A stretch of 64,000 nt of DNA from an uncultured Alistipes sp. (GTDB taxonomy: Bacteria > Bacteroidota > Bacteroidia > Bacteroidales > Rikenellaceae). The stretch covers positions 23,283 through 87,282 of the forward strand of contig URBK01000012.1 in assembly GCA_900546065.1 (NCBI GenBank), read 5' to 3'. Below the pieces are notes generated by a model. It saw only the letters and a program-made list of their open reading frames with translations, was not told the origin of the DNA and searched no databases. The position numbers and the translations under genes are program-made. This document shows positions 52,386 through 61,700 of the stretch, piece after piece (within the stretch, counting starts at the first letter, position 1; each line of letters opens with the position of its first letter).

Positions 52386-52414
52386 TGTAACCTTTCGGCT
52401 GCGGCAGCGTCTAA
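52386..52414 (+). promoter_or_regulatory. ECF-sigma-type promoter driving the sigma factor gene
   Basis: TGTAACCTTT (52386-52395) and CGTCTAA (52408-52414), with 16 bases between AAC and CGT. It lies directly before the sigma factor gene, so the factor probably activates itself. The -35 halves of the two promoters form the inverted repeat AAAGGTTACA...TGTAACCTTT. Confidence 0.75.
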
Positions 52415-52423
52415 ATGTATGCC

Positions 52424-52993
52424 ATGCGACAACAACAGGAACACGACCTCATAGAACGTATCGCCGGCGTCGACACCGAAGCCTTCGCCGTACTGGTCGA
52501 CCGCTACGCCCACTCGGTACACGCGCTCGTGGCGCGCATTGTGGTCACGGCCGAGGATGCCGAGGAGGTGACGCAGGACGTATTCCTCAAGGTGTTCGAC
52601 CACCTGCCGCGATTCGATGGCCGCAGTTCGCTGGCCACATGGATCTACCGCATAGCCTTCAACACGGCCGTATCGCACGCGCGGCGACGCCGCAGGCCGA
52701 CGTGCCCCATCGACGAGCGGCGCATCGCCGCCATAACGGATGACGAGGCCGAACGTCTTGAGGAGATGGTCGAGCGGCAGCAGGCGTTGGATAAACTCGC
52801 CGCCGCGATCGAAGCGCTCGAGGCCGATGAACGCGCCCTCGTGACGCTGCGGTACTACGACGACCGCTCAGTTGCCGAGTGCGCCGCCATAACGGGACTG
52901 ACGGAGGCCAATGTAAATGTAAAGGTGCGGCTGCACCGCATACGCAAGAAACTATATGCAATGATAACCTCTGCAACGAATGAATACAAATGA
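52424..52993 (+). CDS. ECF-type RNA polymerase sigma factor
   Basis: The 189-residue protein starts MRQQQEHDLIERIAGVD. Region 2 has AFAVLVDRYAHSVHALVAR and EEVTQDVFLKVFDHLPRFDG (the -10 binding helix); region 4 has YYDDRSVAECAAITGLTEANVNVKVRLHRIRKKL (quoted in part: VAECAAITGLTEANVNVKVR). Between them lies an Arg-rich stretch RRRRRPTCP and an acidic linker. An ATG three codons earlier (52415) is also possible, but the -10 element ends at 52414, so 52424, nearly leaderless, fits better. It overlaps the next gene, a possible anti-sigma factor, by 14 bases. Confidence 0.93.
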   Translation: MRQQQEHDLIERIAGVDTEAFAVLVDRYAHSVHALVARIVVTAEDAEEVTQDVFLKVFDHLPRFDGRSSLATWIYRIAFNTAVSHARRRRRPTCPIDERRIAAITDDEAERLEEMVERQQALDKLAAAIEALEADERALVTLRYYDDRSVAECAAITGLTEANVNVKVRLHRIRKKLYAMITSATNEYK

Positions 52994-53429
52994 TACCATA
53001 CGCCGCGCCATGATGCGTACGCCGCAACCCGAGCTGCCCGCCTCGTTCACGCCGCAGCTCATGGTGCGCGTACGCCGTCGCAGCTGCCTGCGCACGCTGC
53101 TGCACAATGCGGCCTTGACAGCCGTTGCCATCCTCGTCGTGGCCGCGGCCATAGCCGCCATGGTTCTCTTCCTTCCCCAAAGCAGCCTTCGGCAACCCTC
53201 ACCGACGGCCGTATATGATCTGAAGCCGGAACCGCTGTCGCAAACATTCAAAAACCTTCTGCCGTCGATGCCCGAGTTGCCGAAGCTGCCACGGGTGGAG
53301 ATGACCGACGTACCTCACGAACAGGTCTCGTTCTGGGCACTCTTATCGGGAGTGATGTTACTGTTGCTTATAACCGATGCCATTCTGCGGCGGCATCTGC
53401 GCCAGCGCCACAGGGAGCGGCACAGGTAA
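52980..53429 (+). CDS. Membrane protein, possible anti-sigma partner
   Basis: The 149-residue protein has an N-terminal cytosolic segment of about 40 residues (TPQPELPASFTPQLMVRVRRR), one membrane helix (AALTAVAILVVAAAIAAMVLF), a periplasmic loop of about 50 Pro-rich residues (LLPSMPELPKLPRVEM), a second helix (FWALLSGVMLLLLITDAILRR) and a basic tail. No ZAS zinc motif is visible. Its 14-base overlap with the ECF sigma factor and its membrane topology suggest an anti-sigma or signalling partner; this rests on context only. Confidence 0.75.
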   Translation: MNTNDTIRRAMMRTPQPELPASFTPQLMVRVRRRSCLRTLLHNAALTAVAILVVAAAIAAMVLFLPQSSLRQPSPTAVYDLKPEPLSQTFKNLLPSMPELPKLPRVEMTDVPHEQVSFWALLSGVMLLLLITDAILRRHLRQRHRERHR

Positions 53430-53588
53430 ATGAAGGCGGCGGCTCCGAGGGGCACTTCCCGAAACCGCCGCAATATTCGCAGGATATTCCGCGACCGAAG
53501 ATACGGCCGCAGAACCCTATATGTTCATATCAATATATAAATCATCGTCGGGACATGCCGTCATGCCGCCCGACGCAATCCGCACACG

Positions 53589-53855
53589 CTACTCCAGAAG
53601 ATGGCACTCCTCGAGGCGGCCGATCCAAGCCCTCGCGTCACGCTCGGCCACATCCGCCGCAACGTCGTAGTTGTCGGTCAATATGCGCACGGCGTCCTCC
53701 AATTCGAAATCCTTATCCAGCAGTTCGTTCCACAGAAGCAGCGCGCTGTCGTTGAACGTTATGATGCGGGTCATGTCGGCACCCACCTTGCCCTGCATTA
53801 TCACCACATTCTCGCCGGCGATATCGCGCACCTTATATCCTTGTTTGATCTTCAT
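53589..53855 (-). CDS. PqqD-family protein (orphan)
   Basis: The 88-residue protein starts MKIKQGYKVRDIAGENVVIM and contains FNDSALLLWNELLDKDFELEDAVRIL, the PqqD/RRE pattern of a winged-helix peptide-binding domain. PqqD domains bring a precursor peptide to a radical-SAM or other RiPP enzyme. No radical-SAM gene, precursor peptide or export gene is adjacent. In Bacteroidetes such solo PqqD-like genes are common, and their partners are often unlinked. Confidence 0.85.
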   Translation of the reverse strand: MKIKQGYKVRDIAGENVVIMQGKVGADMTRIITFNDSALLLWNELLDKDFELEDAVRILTDNYDVAADVAERDARAWIGRLEECHLLE

Positions 53856-53916
53856 GATTCATCCTTTTAAGCTGAGCAAATATACGGAAAAAACGACAGA
53901 TCACGCACTTTTTTCG

Positions 53917-53924
53917 TAATTTTG
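53917..53924 (+). promoter_or_regulatory. -7 promoter element for recQ
   Basis: TAATTTTG lies nine bases before the recQ ATG, so the transcript would be almost leaderless. No -33 TTG is clear. Confidence 0.55.
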
Positions 53925-53933
53925 TCTCTCGGT

Positions 53934-55883
53934 ATGACTAACGACGATATGCGCCGACGGCTACTGGCCGTCATGGATAAATATTGGGGTTACAAGGACT
54001 TCCGCCCCGGGCAGGAGCAGATCATGCTCTCCGTGCTGGAGGGGCGCGACACCCTCGCTCTGATGCCTACGGGCGGCGGAAAGTCGCTTACGTATCAGGT
54101 CCCCGTAATGGCCCGCACGGGTCTCTGCATCGTCATAACTCCGCTTATCGCCCTCATGAAGGATCAGGTCGACCGCCTGCGCCGTATGGGTATCGCCGCC
54201 ACGGCTATCCACTCGGGTCTCTCATACTCGCAGATCGACATTGCGCTCGACAACTGCGTCTACGGCGACATGAAGTTCCTGTACGTGGCTCCCGAACGTC
54301 TGGCCACCGAAGCATTCCGTCTGCGCGTACAGCGAATGAAGGTGACGCTCTTGGCCGTCGACGAGGCACACTGCATATCACAATGGGGTTACGACTTCCG
54401 TCCCTCATATCTCCGTATCGCCGAGCTGCGCAAGCTGCTGCCCGACGTGCCCGTACTCGCACTCACGGCCTCGGCAACGAAACTCGTCGCCGAGGATATA
54501 ATGCAGCACCTCGATTTCGAGAAGCCCAACATCATACGCAGCAGTTTCGCCCGTCCCAATCTATCCTATGCCGTACGGCATACCGACGACAAGCAGGAGC
54601 AGCTGATGCGCATCGTAAATGCCGTCGAGGGGTCGGGCATAGTCTATATGCGTACGCGCGAAGGGTGTGAGCAGATGGCCGAAAAACTGCAGCAGGCAGG
54701 CCATTCGGTCGCATTCTACCATGCGGGCCTCCCGCATGCCGAGCGCGACATGAGACAGGAGGAGTGGACAAAAGGAAAAGTACGCATAATGGTTGCCACG
54801 AACGCATTCGGTATGGGTATCGACAAGGCCGACGTGCGGTTTGTCGTCCACTACTCGATGTGTGACTCGCTCGAGAGCTACTATCAGGAGGCCGGACGTG
54901 CTGGCCGCGACGGCCGCCGAAGCTATGCCGTGCTGCTCGTCTCGTCGGATGACCGCCCCACGATATTGCGCCGCTTCGAAGCGGAATTCCCGCCGCTGGA
55001 GCAGATAAAGTCGATATACGAAAAGTTGTGCGACTACGTACAGGTAGCCGTCGGGGACGGACTCTACGCCTCGTTCCCATTCAACATGCACGACTTCTGC
55101 GCCCGCAACCACATATTCGCCGGCAAGGTCTTGGCAGCGATCAAGCTCCTCCAGCAAAACGGATACCTCACACTCACGGAGGAGATGGAGAACCCGGCCC
55201 GCATACTCTTCTGCGTCAGCCGCGACGACCTCTACCGCATACGTGTCGAGCGCAACGACCTCGACCACATCATACGTACCATACTGAGGCTCTACAACGG
55301 CATCTTCATCGACTTCCGCCCCATCGACGAGCAGCAGATCGCCTCCGTGAGCGGCTATACCGTAACACACGTGAAGGAGCTGCTCAAACGCATGTGGCAG
55401 ATGAGAATCATACGTTACATACCCTCCAACCGCTCGGCCATACTCTTCTTCGACGAGGAGCGTCTGCCCACGAAGGACGTATACATATCGCCCGACACCT
55501 ATCTGCGGCGCAAGCAGCTCATGACCGAACGCTTCGAGAACATGCTTCGCTACGCCGAAAATAGCGATACCTGCCGCAGCGTGATACTCCAGAGCTACTT
55601 CGGCGACGATCAGGCACACGACTGCGGCGTATGTGATATATGCCTCGACAGACGCCGCCGAGCCCGTGCGGCCGCCGCGGGATCAGCCGCACAAGATACG
55701 GATGCTGATACAGCCCTGCGCCGCACCGTTATCGAAGCGCTTAAGCAGACGTCGGCAACAGGCAAGGAGCTCTGCCGCAACATAAATACCGACCCCGCAC
55801 GCGTGGCCGCGGTTATAGAGGCTCTGCTCGCCGAGGGCAAAATTTCCACCACGGCAAGCGGGAAACTCGTATTAATTGAGTAA
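53934..55883 (+). CDS. recQ: ATP-dependent DNA helicase RecQ
   Basis: A 3'-to-5' superfamily 2 helicase in recombination and repair. The product has 649 residues from ATG 53934; the TTG at 53922 is less likely. Helicase motifs in order: LMPTGGGKSLTYQVPV (I), VDEAHCISQWGYDFRP (II and aromatic loop), ALTASAT (III), GMGIDKADVRFVVHY (V) and YYQEAGRAGRDGR (VI). The zinc site shows C-x-...-C-x-x-C (SDTCRSVILQSYFGDD, DCGVCDIC), with a winged-helix part after the helicase core. The C-terminus ends in a short helical domain, not a full HRDC. A WRN-like exonuclease follows by 29 bases. Confidence 0.95.
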   Translation: MTNDDMRRRLLAVMDKYWGYKDFRPGQEQIMLSVLEGRDTLALMPTGGGKSLTYQVPVMARTGLCIVITPLIALMKDQVDRLRRMGIAATAIHSGLSYSQIDIALDNCVYGDMKFLYVAPERLATEAFRLRVQRMKVTLLAVDEAHCISQWGYDFRPSYLRIAELRKLLPDVPVLALTASATKLVAEDIMQHLDFEKPNIIRSSFARPNLSYAVRHTDDKQEQLMRIVNAVEGSGIVYMRTREGCEQMAEKLQQAGHSVAFYHAGLPHAERDMRQEEWTKGKVRIMVATNAFGMGIDKADVRFVVHYSMCDSLESYYQEAGRAGRDGRRSYAVLLVSSDDRPTILRRFEAEFPPLEQIKSIYEKLCDYVQVAVGDGLYASFPFNMHDFCARNHIFAGKVLAAIKLLQQNGYLTLTEEMENPARILFCVSRDDLYRIRVERNDLDHIIRTILRLYNGIFIDFRPIDEQQIASVSGYTVTHVKELLKRMWQMRIIRYIPSNRSAILFFDEERLPTKDVYISPDTYLRRKQLMTERFENMLRYAENSDTCRSVILQSYFGDDQAHDCGVCDICLDRRRRARAAAAGSAAQDTDADTALRRTVIEALKQTSATGKELCRNINTDPARVAAVIEALLAEGKISTTASGKLVLIE

Positions 55884-55888
55884 ATTTG
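55881..55888 (+). promoter_or_regulatory. -7 element overlapping the recQ stop codon
   Basis: TAAATTTG fits TAnnTTTG; its first three bases are the recQ stop TAA. It lies 24 bases before the exonuclease ATG and may give that gene its own transcript. There is no TTG at the -33 position. Confidence 0.45.
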
Positions 55889-55912
55889 CAGTCGCGATTC
55901 AATCCGTCAAGA

Positions 55913-56521
55913 ATGATTTTTCGATCTACCATATCAAACGAAGAGGCGGCACAACTGCCCGCAGCGCATTTCGACGGCGAGATTGTCATCGTCGACAACG
56001 ACGAGCAGATCGAAAGCGTCTGCAAGGATCTCGCCGCACAACGCATCATAGGCTTCGATACCGAAACCCGCCCCTCGTTCAAGGCCGGACAGATGAACAA
56101 GGTGGCCCTGCTGCAACTATCCACACACCGGCGCTGCTACCTCATACGTCTATGCCGCATAAAGCTCCACAACGCCCTGCTCTCGATACTCAGCAATCCC
56201 GACATCATCAAGATCGGCGCCGACGTCGAGGGTGACATACGCGCCCTGCACGTGCTGCGGCACTTCCGCGAGCGTGGATTTACGGACCTGCAGCGTATCA
56301 TATCCGACTGGGGCGTCGAGGAGAAGAGCCTGCGCAAGATGGCCGCCATAGTGCTCGGACAGCGCGTCTCGAAGGCTCAGCGGCTGAGCAACTGGGAGGC
56401 TGCAGCCCTAACGCCGCAACAACAGATGTACGCCGCAACCGACGCGTGGGTCTGCATAGCCATATACGAGAAACTGCTCGCTACGCCCAACGGCAACACG
56501 TCATCGGCCGAAGCCATATAA
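55913..56521 (+). CDS. 3'-5' exonuclease, DEDDy type (WRN/RNase D-like)
   Basis: The product has 202 residues from MIFRSTISNEEAAQLP. The three exonuclease motifs are visible: IIGFDTETRPSF (Exo I, DxE), KIGADVEGDIRAL (Exo II, Asp) and YAATDAWVCIAIYEKL (Exo III, Y-x-x-x-D). LSNWEAAALTPQQQMYAATD is the typical end of a WRN-exonuclease domain. There is no HRDC domain, so a stand-alone WRN-type exonuclease is likelier than RNase D. It lies right after recQ, which recalls the exonuclease-helicase fusion of human WRN. Confidence 0.92.
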   Translation: MIFRSTISNEEAAQLPAAHFDGEIVIVDNDEQIESVCKDLAAQRIIGFDTETRPSFKAGQMNKVALLQLSTHRRCYLIRLCRIKLHNALLSILSNPDIIKIGADVEGDIRALHVLRHFRERGFTDLQRIISDWGVEEKSLRKMAAIVLGQRVSKAQRLSNWEAAALTPQQQMYAATDAWVCIAIYEKLLATPNGNTSSAEAI

Positions 56522-56539
56522 ACCCAAATACCCGCCGCA

Positions 56540-57736
56540 ATGACTACACAGATATTTCTTCGCCGCGGAAAAGAGGAGTCGCTGCTGCGACGCCATCCGT
56601 GGATATTCTCCGGCGCCATCGCCTCCGTACGCTCCGACAAGCCCCAGATCGAAGAGGGCGAAGTGGTCGACGTATATACACAGTCGGGAGAGTTCATCGC
56701 GCGCGGACACTACCAGATAGGCTCCATCGCCGTGCGTGTCCTCACGTTCGAGCGCGAGCCCATAGATCAGGCATGGTGGAACCGCCGCATAGCCGTCGCT
56801 TGCGACGTCCGGCGTTCGCTCGGACTCTCGACGGCACCCGATACCGACTGCTACCGTCTGGTACACGGCGAGGGGGACTCGCTGCCCGGACTCGTAGTCG
56901 ACATATACGGGTCGGTGGCCGTCATACAGTGCCACTCGGTGGGCATGTACCGCTCGCGCATGGCCATAGCCGAGGCCTTGCGTACGGCCTTTGCAGATCG
57001 CCTTACGGCCATCTATGACAAGAGTTCGCAGACCGTCCCATTCAAGGCCGGCCTGAATGCCGTCGACGGATATCTGTTCGGACACTCGGACTCCAAGTCG
57101 CACGTCGTAACCGAAAACGGACTCAAGTTCAAGGTCAACTGGGAGGAGGGACAGAAGACAGGATTCTTCCTCGACCAGCGTGAGAACCGCGCCCTGCTGC
57201 GCCGCTACGCCGCGGGCCGCAACGTACTCAACACTTTCTGCTATACGGGAGGGTTCTCGGTCGGGGCCATGGCTGGAGGAGCCGTAGAGGTATGCTCCGT
57301 CGATTCGTCGGAGAGGGCCGTACAACTCGCCGACGAGAACATGAAACTCAACTTCGGCGATGCCGTCCGACATCAGGCCATCGCCGCCGATGCCGTCGAG
57401 TATCTCAAACAGATAGGCGACCGCTACGATCTGATCATACTCGACCCGCCGGCATTCGCCAAACACCACAAGGTGCTCGGCAATGCCCTGCAAGGGTATA
57501 AACGCATCAACGCACGTGCCCTGTCGCAGATACGCAGCGGCGGTATACTCTTTACCTTCTCCTGCTCGCAGGCTGTCTCCAAGGAGTTGTTCCGCACGAC
57601 CGTATTCTCAGCCGCTGCCATCGCCCGCCGCAACGTACGCATACTCCACCAGCTGACGCAACCGGCCGACCACCCGATAAACATCTACCACCCCGAAGGC
57701 GAATATCTCAAGGGACTGGTTCTCTATGTAGAGTAA
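56540..57736 (+). CDS. rlmI: 23S rRNA methyltransferase, RlmI type (PUA and SAM-methylase)
   Basis: Methylates a cytosine of 23S rRNA (C1962 in E. coli). The 398-residue product has an N-terminal PUA domain (FLRRGKEESLLRRHPWIFSGAI), a linker domain and the Rossmann methylase with NTFCYTGGFSVGAMAGGA (SAM motif I). The conserved DLIILDPPAFAKHHK and the cysteine in FTFSCSQAVSKELF follow. The domain order matches RlmI/YccW. It follows the exonuclease gene by 18 bases. Confidence 0.93.
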   Translation: MTTQIFLRRGKEESLLRRHPWIFSGAIASVRSDKPQIEEGEVVDVYTQSGEFIARGHYQIGSIAVRVLTFEREPIDQAWWNRRIAVACDVRRSLGLSTAPDTDCYRLVHGEGDSLPGLVVDIYGSVAVIQCHSVGMYRSRMAIAEALRTAFADRLTAIYDKSSQTVPFKAGLNAVDGYLFGHSDSKSHVVTENGLKFKVNWEEGQKTGFFLDQRENRALLRRYAAGRNVLNTFCYTGGFSVGAMAGGAVEVCSVDSSERAVQLADENMKLNFGDAVRHQAIAADAVEYLKQIGDRYDLIILDPPAFAKHHKVLGNALQGYKRINARALSQIRSGGILFTFSCSQAVSKELFRTTVFSAAAIARRNVRILHQLTQPADHPINIYHPEGEYLKGLVLYVE

Positions 57737-57887
57737 GGTCATCCACACAGAATCATACTCTCCGAGCCTCTGCGAGATATACATGTCACAGCGATTACGT
57801 AGCCGTCGCGCCAAGATTTTACATGCAAGGCAGATCGGCAAAGTAAGAGACATATAGAGTATATATCCAAACGTCCGGGAAACAAAA

Positions 57888-57918
57888 ACGGGGATCACTC
57901 CAAAAGGAGGATCCCCGT
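57888..57918 (-). terminator. Terminator after the beta-barrel gene
   Basis: ACGGGGATC/GATCCCCGT stem (57888-57896 with 57910-57918), followed on the minus strand by a T-run, 18 bases beyond the stop. Confidence 0.8.
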
Positions 57919-57935
57919 AAATCTTTCCATCCGTC

Positions 57936-58391
57936 TCAGAACTTGAAGAAGGCACCGACGCTTATCACGACGGGATTCTTGCGCGCATCATCGAACATGG
58001 GCTGCCACTTGAGCCCTGCCGACAGATCCCAATTAGGAGCGATCTGCACATCGAAGCCGCCTCCCAGATTCAGACCCGCAGCCCAACGGCCTATGTCGTT
58101 AGCAACAAGACCGGCCTCGGGATAGAGAGACCAGCCGCCTCCCATATGGAACACATACTGAGCATTGCAACTCAACTCTATAGAGCAATGATCATGAAGG
58201 AGTCCCATAAGTGACGGTTCGATACGCCAATGATCGGTAAAGCTGTAGCGACCGACTGCACCGAGGCCGACCACAGTGCTCGTGTTGGTGTAGATGCTCA
58301 TACGAGGACCCACTGCCCACCTGCCGGCATCCTGCGCCGACGCCGCAACAGTACACAGAACCGCCACGGCCAAGATCAACAATTTTTTCAT
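57936..58391 (-). CDS. Outer-membrane beta-barrel protein
   Basis: The 151-residue protein starts with signal peptide MKKLLILAVAVLCTVAASAQ. The mature part has alternating aromatic/hydrophobic strands (RWAVGPRMSIYTNTS, VGRYSFTDHWRIEPSLMGLL, AQYVFHMGGGWSLYPEAGLV, WDLSAGLKWQPMF) and ends in Phe (VGAFFKF), the usual outer-membrane terminal signal. It fits the small OmpA/OmpW-like eight-strand barrels. The function is unknown. Confidence 0.87.
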   Translation of the reverse strand: MKKLLILAVAVLCTVAASAQDAGRWAVGPRMSIYTNTSTVVGLGAVGRYSFTDHWRIEPSLMGLLHDHCSIELSCNAQYVFHMGGGWSLYPEAGLVANDIGRWAAGLNLGGGFDVQIAPNWDLSAGLKWQPMFDDARKNPVVISVGAFFKF

Positions 58392-58422
58392 AATTTTTAG
58401 TTTTGGGATTGGGTTACACCAT

Positions 58423-58454
58423 CAAATATACGAACAAAAAACCATTAAATCAAA
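58423..58454 (-). promoter_or_regulatory. Promoter for the beta-barrel gene
   Basis: On the minus strand TTTG (58454-58451), 20 bases, TATATTTG (58430-58423), 31 bases before the ATG. Confidence 0.85.
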
Positions 58455-58689
58455 TTACCCGAGCCATATTTACCCGCGACGGACAATCTACACCCCCGTC
58501 GGCAGCAGCGGCCAGCCGCCAATGTCTACCCACGAATATATACATATCTATGGCATGGCGACACTTACACATCCCCTCCATGCGGAGAAAACCCGACTCC
58601 GGAACATTCGGCTATTACAAAAAATAATTCATCCTGCTCACTTCCATCCTCAGCCGCACAGCCGCTCTTCAAGCTATGCGTACAAAAAA

Positions 58690-58720
58690 ATGCGGGCCGT
58701 CCTGTTTGGACGGCCCGCAT
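58690..58720 (-). terminator. Terminator after pyruvate:ferredoxin oxidoreductase
   Basis: A perfect 13-bp stem ATGCGGGCCGTCC/GGACGGCCCGCAT with loop TGTTT and a T-run on the minus strand, 23 bases beyond the stop. Confidence 0.92.
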
Positions 58721-58743
58721 GCTATCGTTCGACACAAGGTCTA

Positions 58744-61700
58744 TTAGTACTCCATCATAGAGAGACGCTTGTAGTTGTTGTAACGCCACTTTGCATTCTC
58801 CTCGGCGGCACGGAACAACTCGTCAGCCTCGGCAGGGAACGCCTTCTTAAGAGACGTATAACGAACCTCCTTCATCAGGAACTCTTGGAACTTCGACCAG
58901 TCGGGCTCCTTCGAATCGAGCACGAAAGGATTCTTGCCCTGCTGCTCGAGCTCGGGGTTGTAGTGCCACAGATGCCAGTAACCGCATGCGACAGCCTCCT
59001 TGCCGACAGTCTGCGTACGCGTCATACCACCCTTGATACCGTGGTTGATACACGGAGCGTAGGCAATGACAAGCGACGGTCCGGGATATGCCTCGGCCTC
59101 CTTCAGCACGTTGAGCAACTGGTTCTGCGATCCGCCGATCGAAACCTGAGCCACATACACATAACCATAGGTCATGGCCATGGCACCGAGATCCTTCTTG
59201 CGGATACGCTTGCCGCTCGAAGCGAACTTGGCAACGGCACCGATAGGAGTAGCCTTCGACGACTGGCCTCCGGTGTTCGAATATACCTCGGTATCAACTA
59301 CCAGAATATTCACATCGGCACCCGACGCCAGAACGTGGTCTACACCGCCGTAGCCGATATCGTAACCCCAGCCGTCACCACCGATGATCCACTGCGACTT
59401 CTTCACCAGCCAATCCTTCATCTCGAGGATCTTCTTGCAGGTATCGCAGCCGCAAGCCTCCATCATCGGGACAAGACGTGCCGTAACCTCGGCCGACTTC
59501 GATGACGAACCGCGGTTCTCGATCCACTCCTTCATAACACCCTTCAGCTCGTCCGAGCACTGCTGACACTCGGCGATAGCCTGCTCCATATACTTCTGGA
59601 TGCGGTCACGGAGCTTCTCGACACCGATATGCATACCCAGACCGAACTCGGCATTGTCCTCGAACAGAGAGTTCGCCCATGCCGGGCCCTGACCCTTGGC
59701 GTTGGTGCAATAGGGAGTCGAGGGTGCAGATCCCGAATATATCGAAGTACAGCCCGTAGCGTTGGCAACCATCATCTTGTCACCGAAGAGCTGTGTAATG
59801 GCCTTGATATAGGGAGTCTCGCCGCAACCTGCGCAGGCGCCCGAGAACTCGAACAGAGGCTGCGAGAACTGCGAGTTCTTAACAGTCTTGGTAGTATCGA
59901 CAACACCCTGCTTGTAACCTATCGTCGAGGTGATCTTCTGCCAATTCTCGGCCTGCTGCATCTGGCTCTCAAGAGGCTTCATAACCAGAGCCTTGTTCTT
60001 GGCGGGGCAGACATCGACACAGTTGCCGCAACCCGTACAATCCAGCGGCGACACCTGTACGCGGAACTTGTAGGCCTTGGTCTCGCCCAGACCCTGTTTC
60101 CACGGCAGGCCCGTAGCTGCGGCCTCCTCCTCCGTTGCGAGGAACGGACGGATGGCGGCGTGCGGGCAGACATACGAACACTGGTTGCACTGGATACAGT
60201 TGTCAACGATCCACTCGGGAACGTTCACGGCGATACCGCGCTTCTCGTATGCGGCCGTACCGTTGTCCCACGTGCCGTCCTCACGGCCGTTGAAGGCCGA
60301 AACCGGCAGATCGTCACCCTTCAGGGCGTTGATCGGATCAACAACCTTGCGGACGAACTCCGGACGCGACATGTCGACACCGTGCGACGCATCCTTAACC
60401 TCGATATTGGCCCACTCGGCAGGAACCTCCACCTTCTCTACGGCATTGCCGCCGGCATCAACCGCAGCGTAGTTCATGTTGACGATATCCTCGCCCTTCT
60501 TGCCATAAGACTTCAGGATGGCGTGCTTCATCTCCTCGACAGCCTTCTCGAACGGTATCACATTGGCGATCTTGAAGAATGCCGACTGCATGATAGTGTT
60601 GGTACGCGATCCCAGACCCAGCTCGGCTGCGATCTTCGTAGCGTTGATGATATAGAAGTTGATATTGTTCTTGGCCATGTAGACCTTCATGTGGTCGGGC
60701 AGCGTAGCGCACGTGGTAGCCGCATCGTGTACCGAGTTCAGAAGGAACGAACCGCCCTTCTTCAGACCCTTCAGCACATCATACTTGTCGACATACGACG
60801 GAACGTGGCAGGCCACGAAATCGGGCGTCGTAACCAGATAGGGCGAGCGGATCGGGTTGTCGCCGAAACGCAGGTGCGACGAAGTGTAGCCTCCCGACTT
60901 CTTCGAGTCGTACGAGAAGTATGCCTGACAATACTTGTCGGTCGAACCGCCGATGATCTTGATCGAGTTCTTGTTTGCACCGACCGTACCGTCCGAACCC
61001 AGACCGAAGAAGAGAGCCTCGAACGTACCGGGCTTCGCCAGCGAGATCTCCTCGCCGATAGGCAGCGAGAGATTCGTCACATCATCGTTGATGCCGACAG
61101 TGAAGTGGTCCTTCGGCTCGGCCGAGAAGAGGTTCTCGACAACGGCCAGAATCTGTGCCGGCGTGGTATCCTTAGACGAAAGACCGTAGCGGCCGCCGAT
61201 GATAAGGGGCTGCTGAGCCTTGCCGTAGAACATATCCTTGACATCGAGGTAGAGGGGCTCGCCGTTTGCTCCGGGCTCCTTCGTACGGTCGAGTACGCAG
61301 ATACGCTTTACGCTTGCGGGAACCGCATCGAAGAAATACTTCTCCGAGAAGGGACGGTAGAGGTGTACGGTGATAAGACCCACCTTGCGGCCCTGAGTAG
61401 CAAGATAGTCGATGCACTCCTTGATGGTCTCGTTGACCGAACCCATTGCCACGATCACGTTCTCGGCATCGGGAGCGCCGTAGTAGGTGAAGGGCTTGTA
61501 AGTACGGCCCGTGATCTTCGAGATCGCAGCCATAGTCTCGGCAACCATGTCGGGAACGGCGTTGTAGAACTTGTTCGAAGCCTCACGCGTCTGGAAATAT
61601 ATATCGGGGTTCTGGGCCGTACCGCGCGTAACGGGGTGCTCGGGATTCAACGCACGGGCACGGAACGCCTTCAGTGCATCCATGTCGAAGAGCGACGTGA

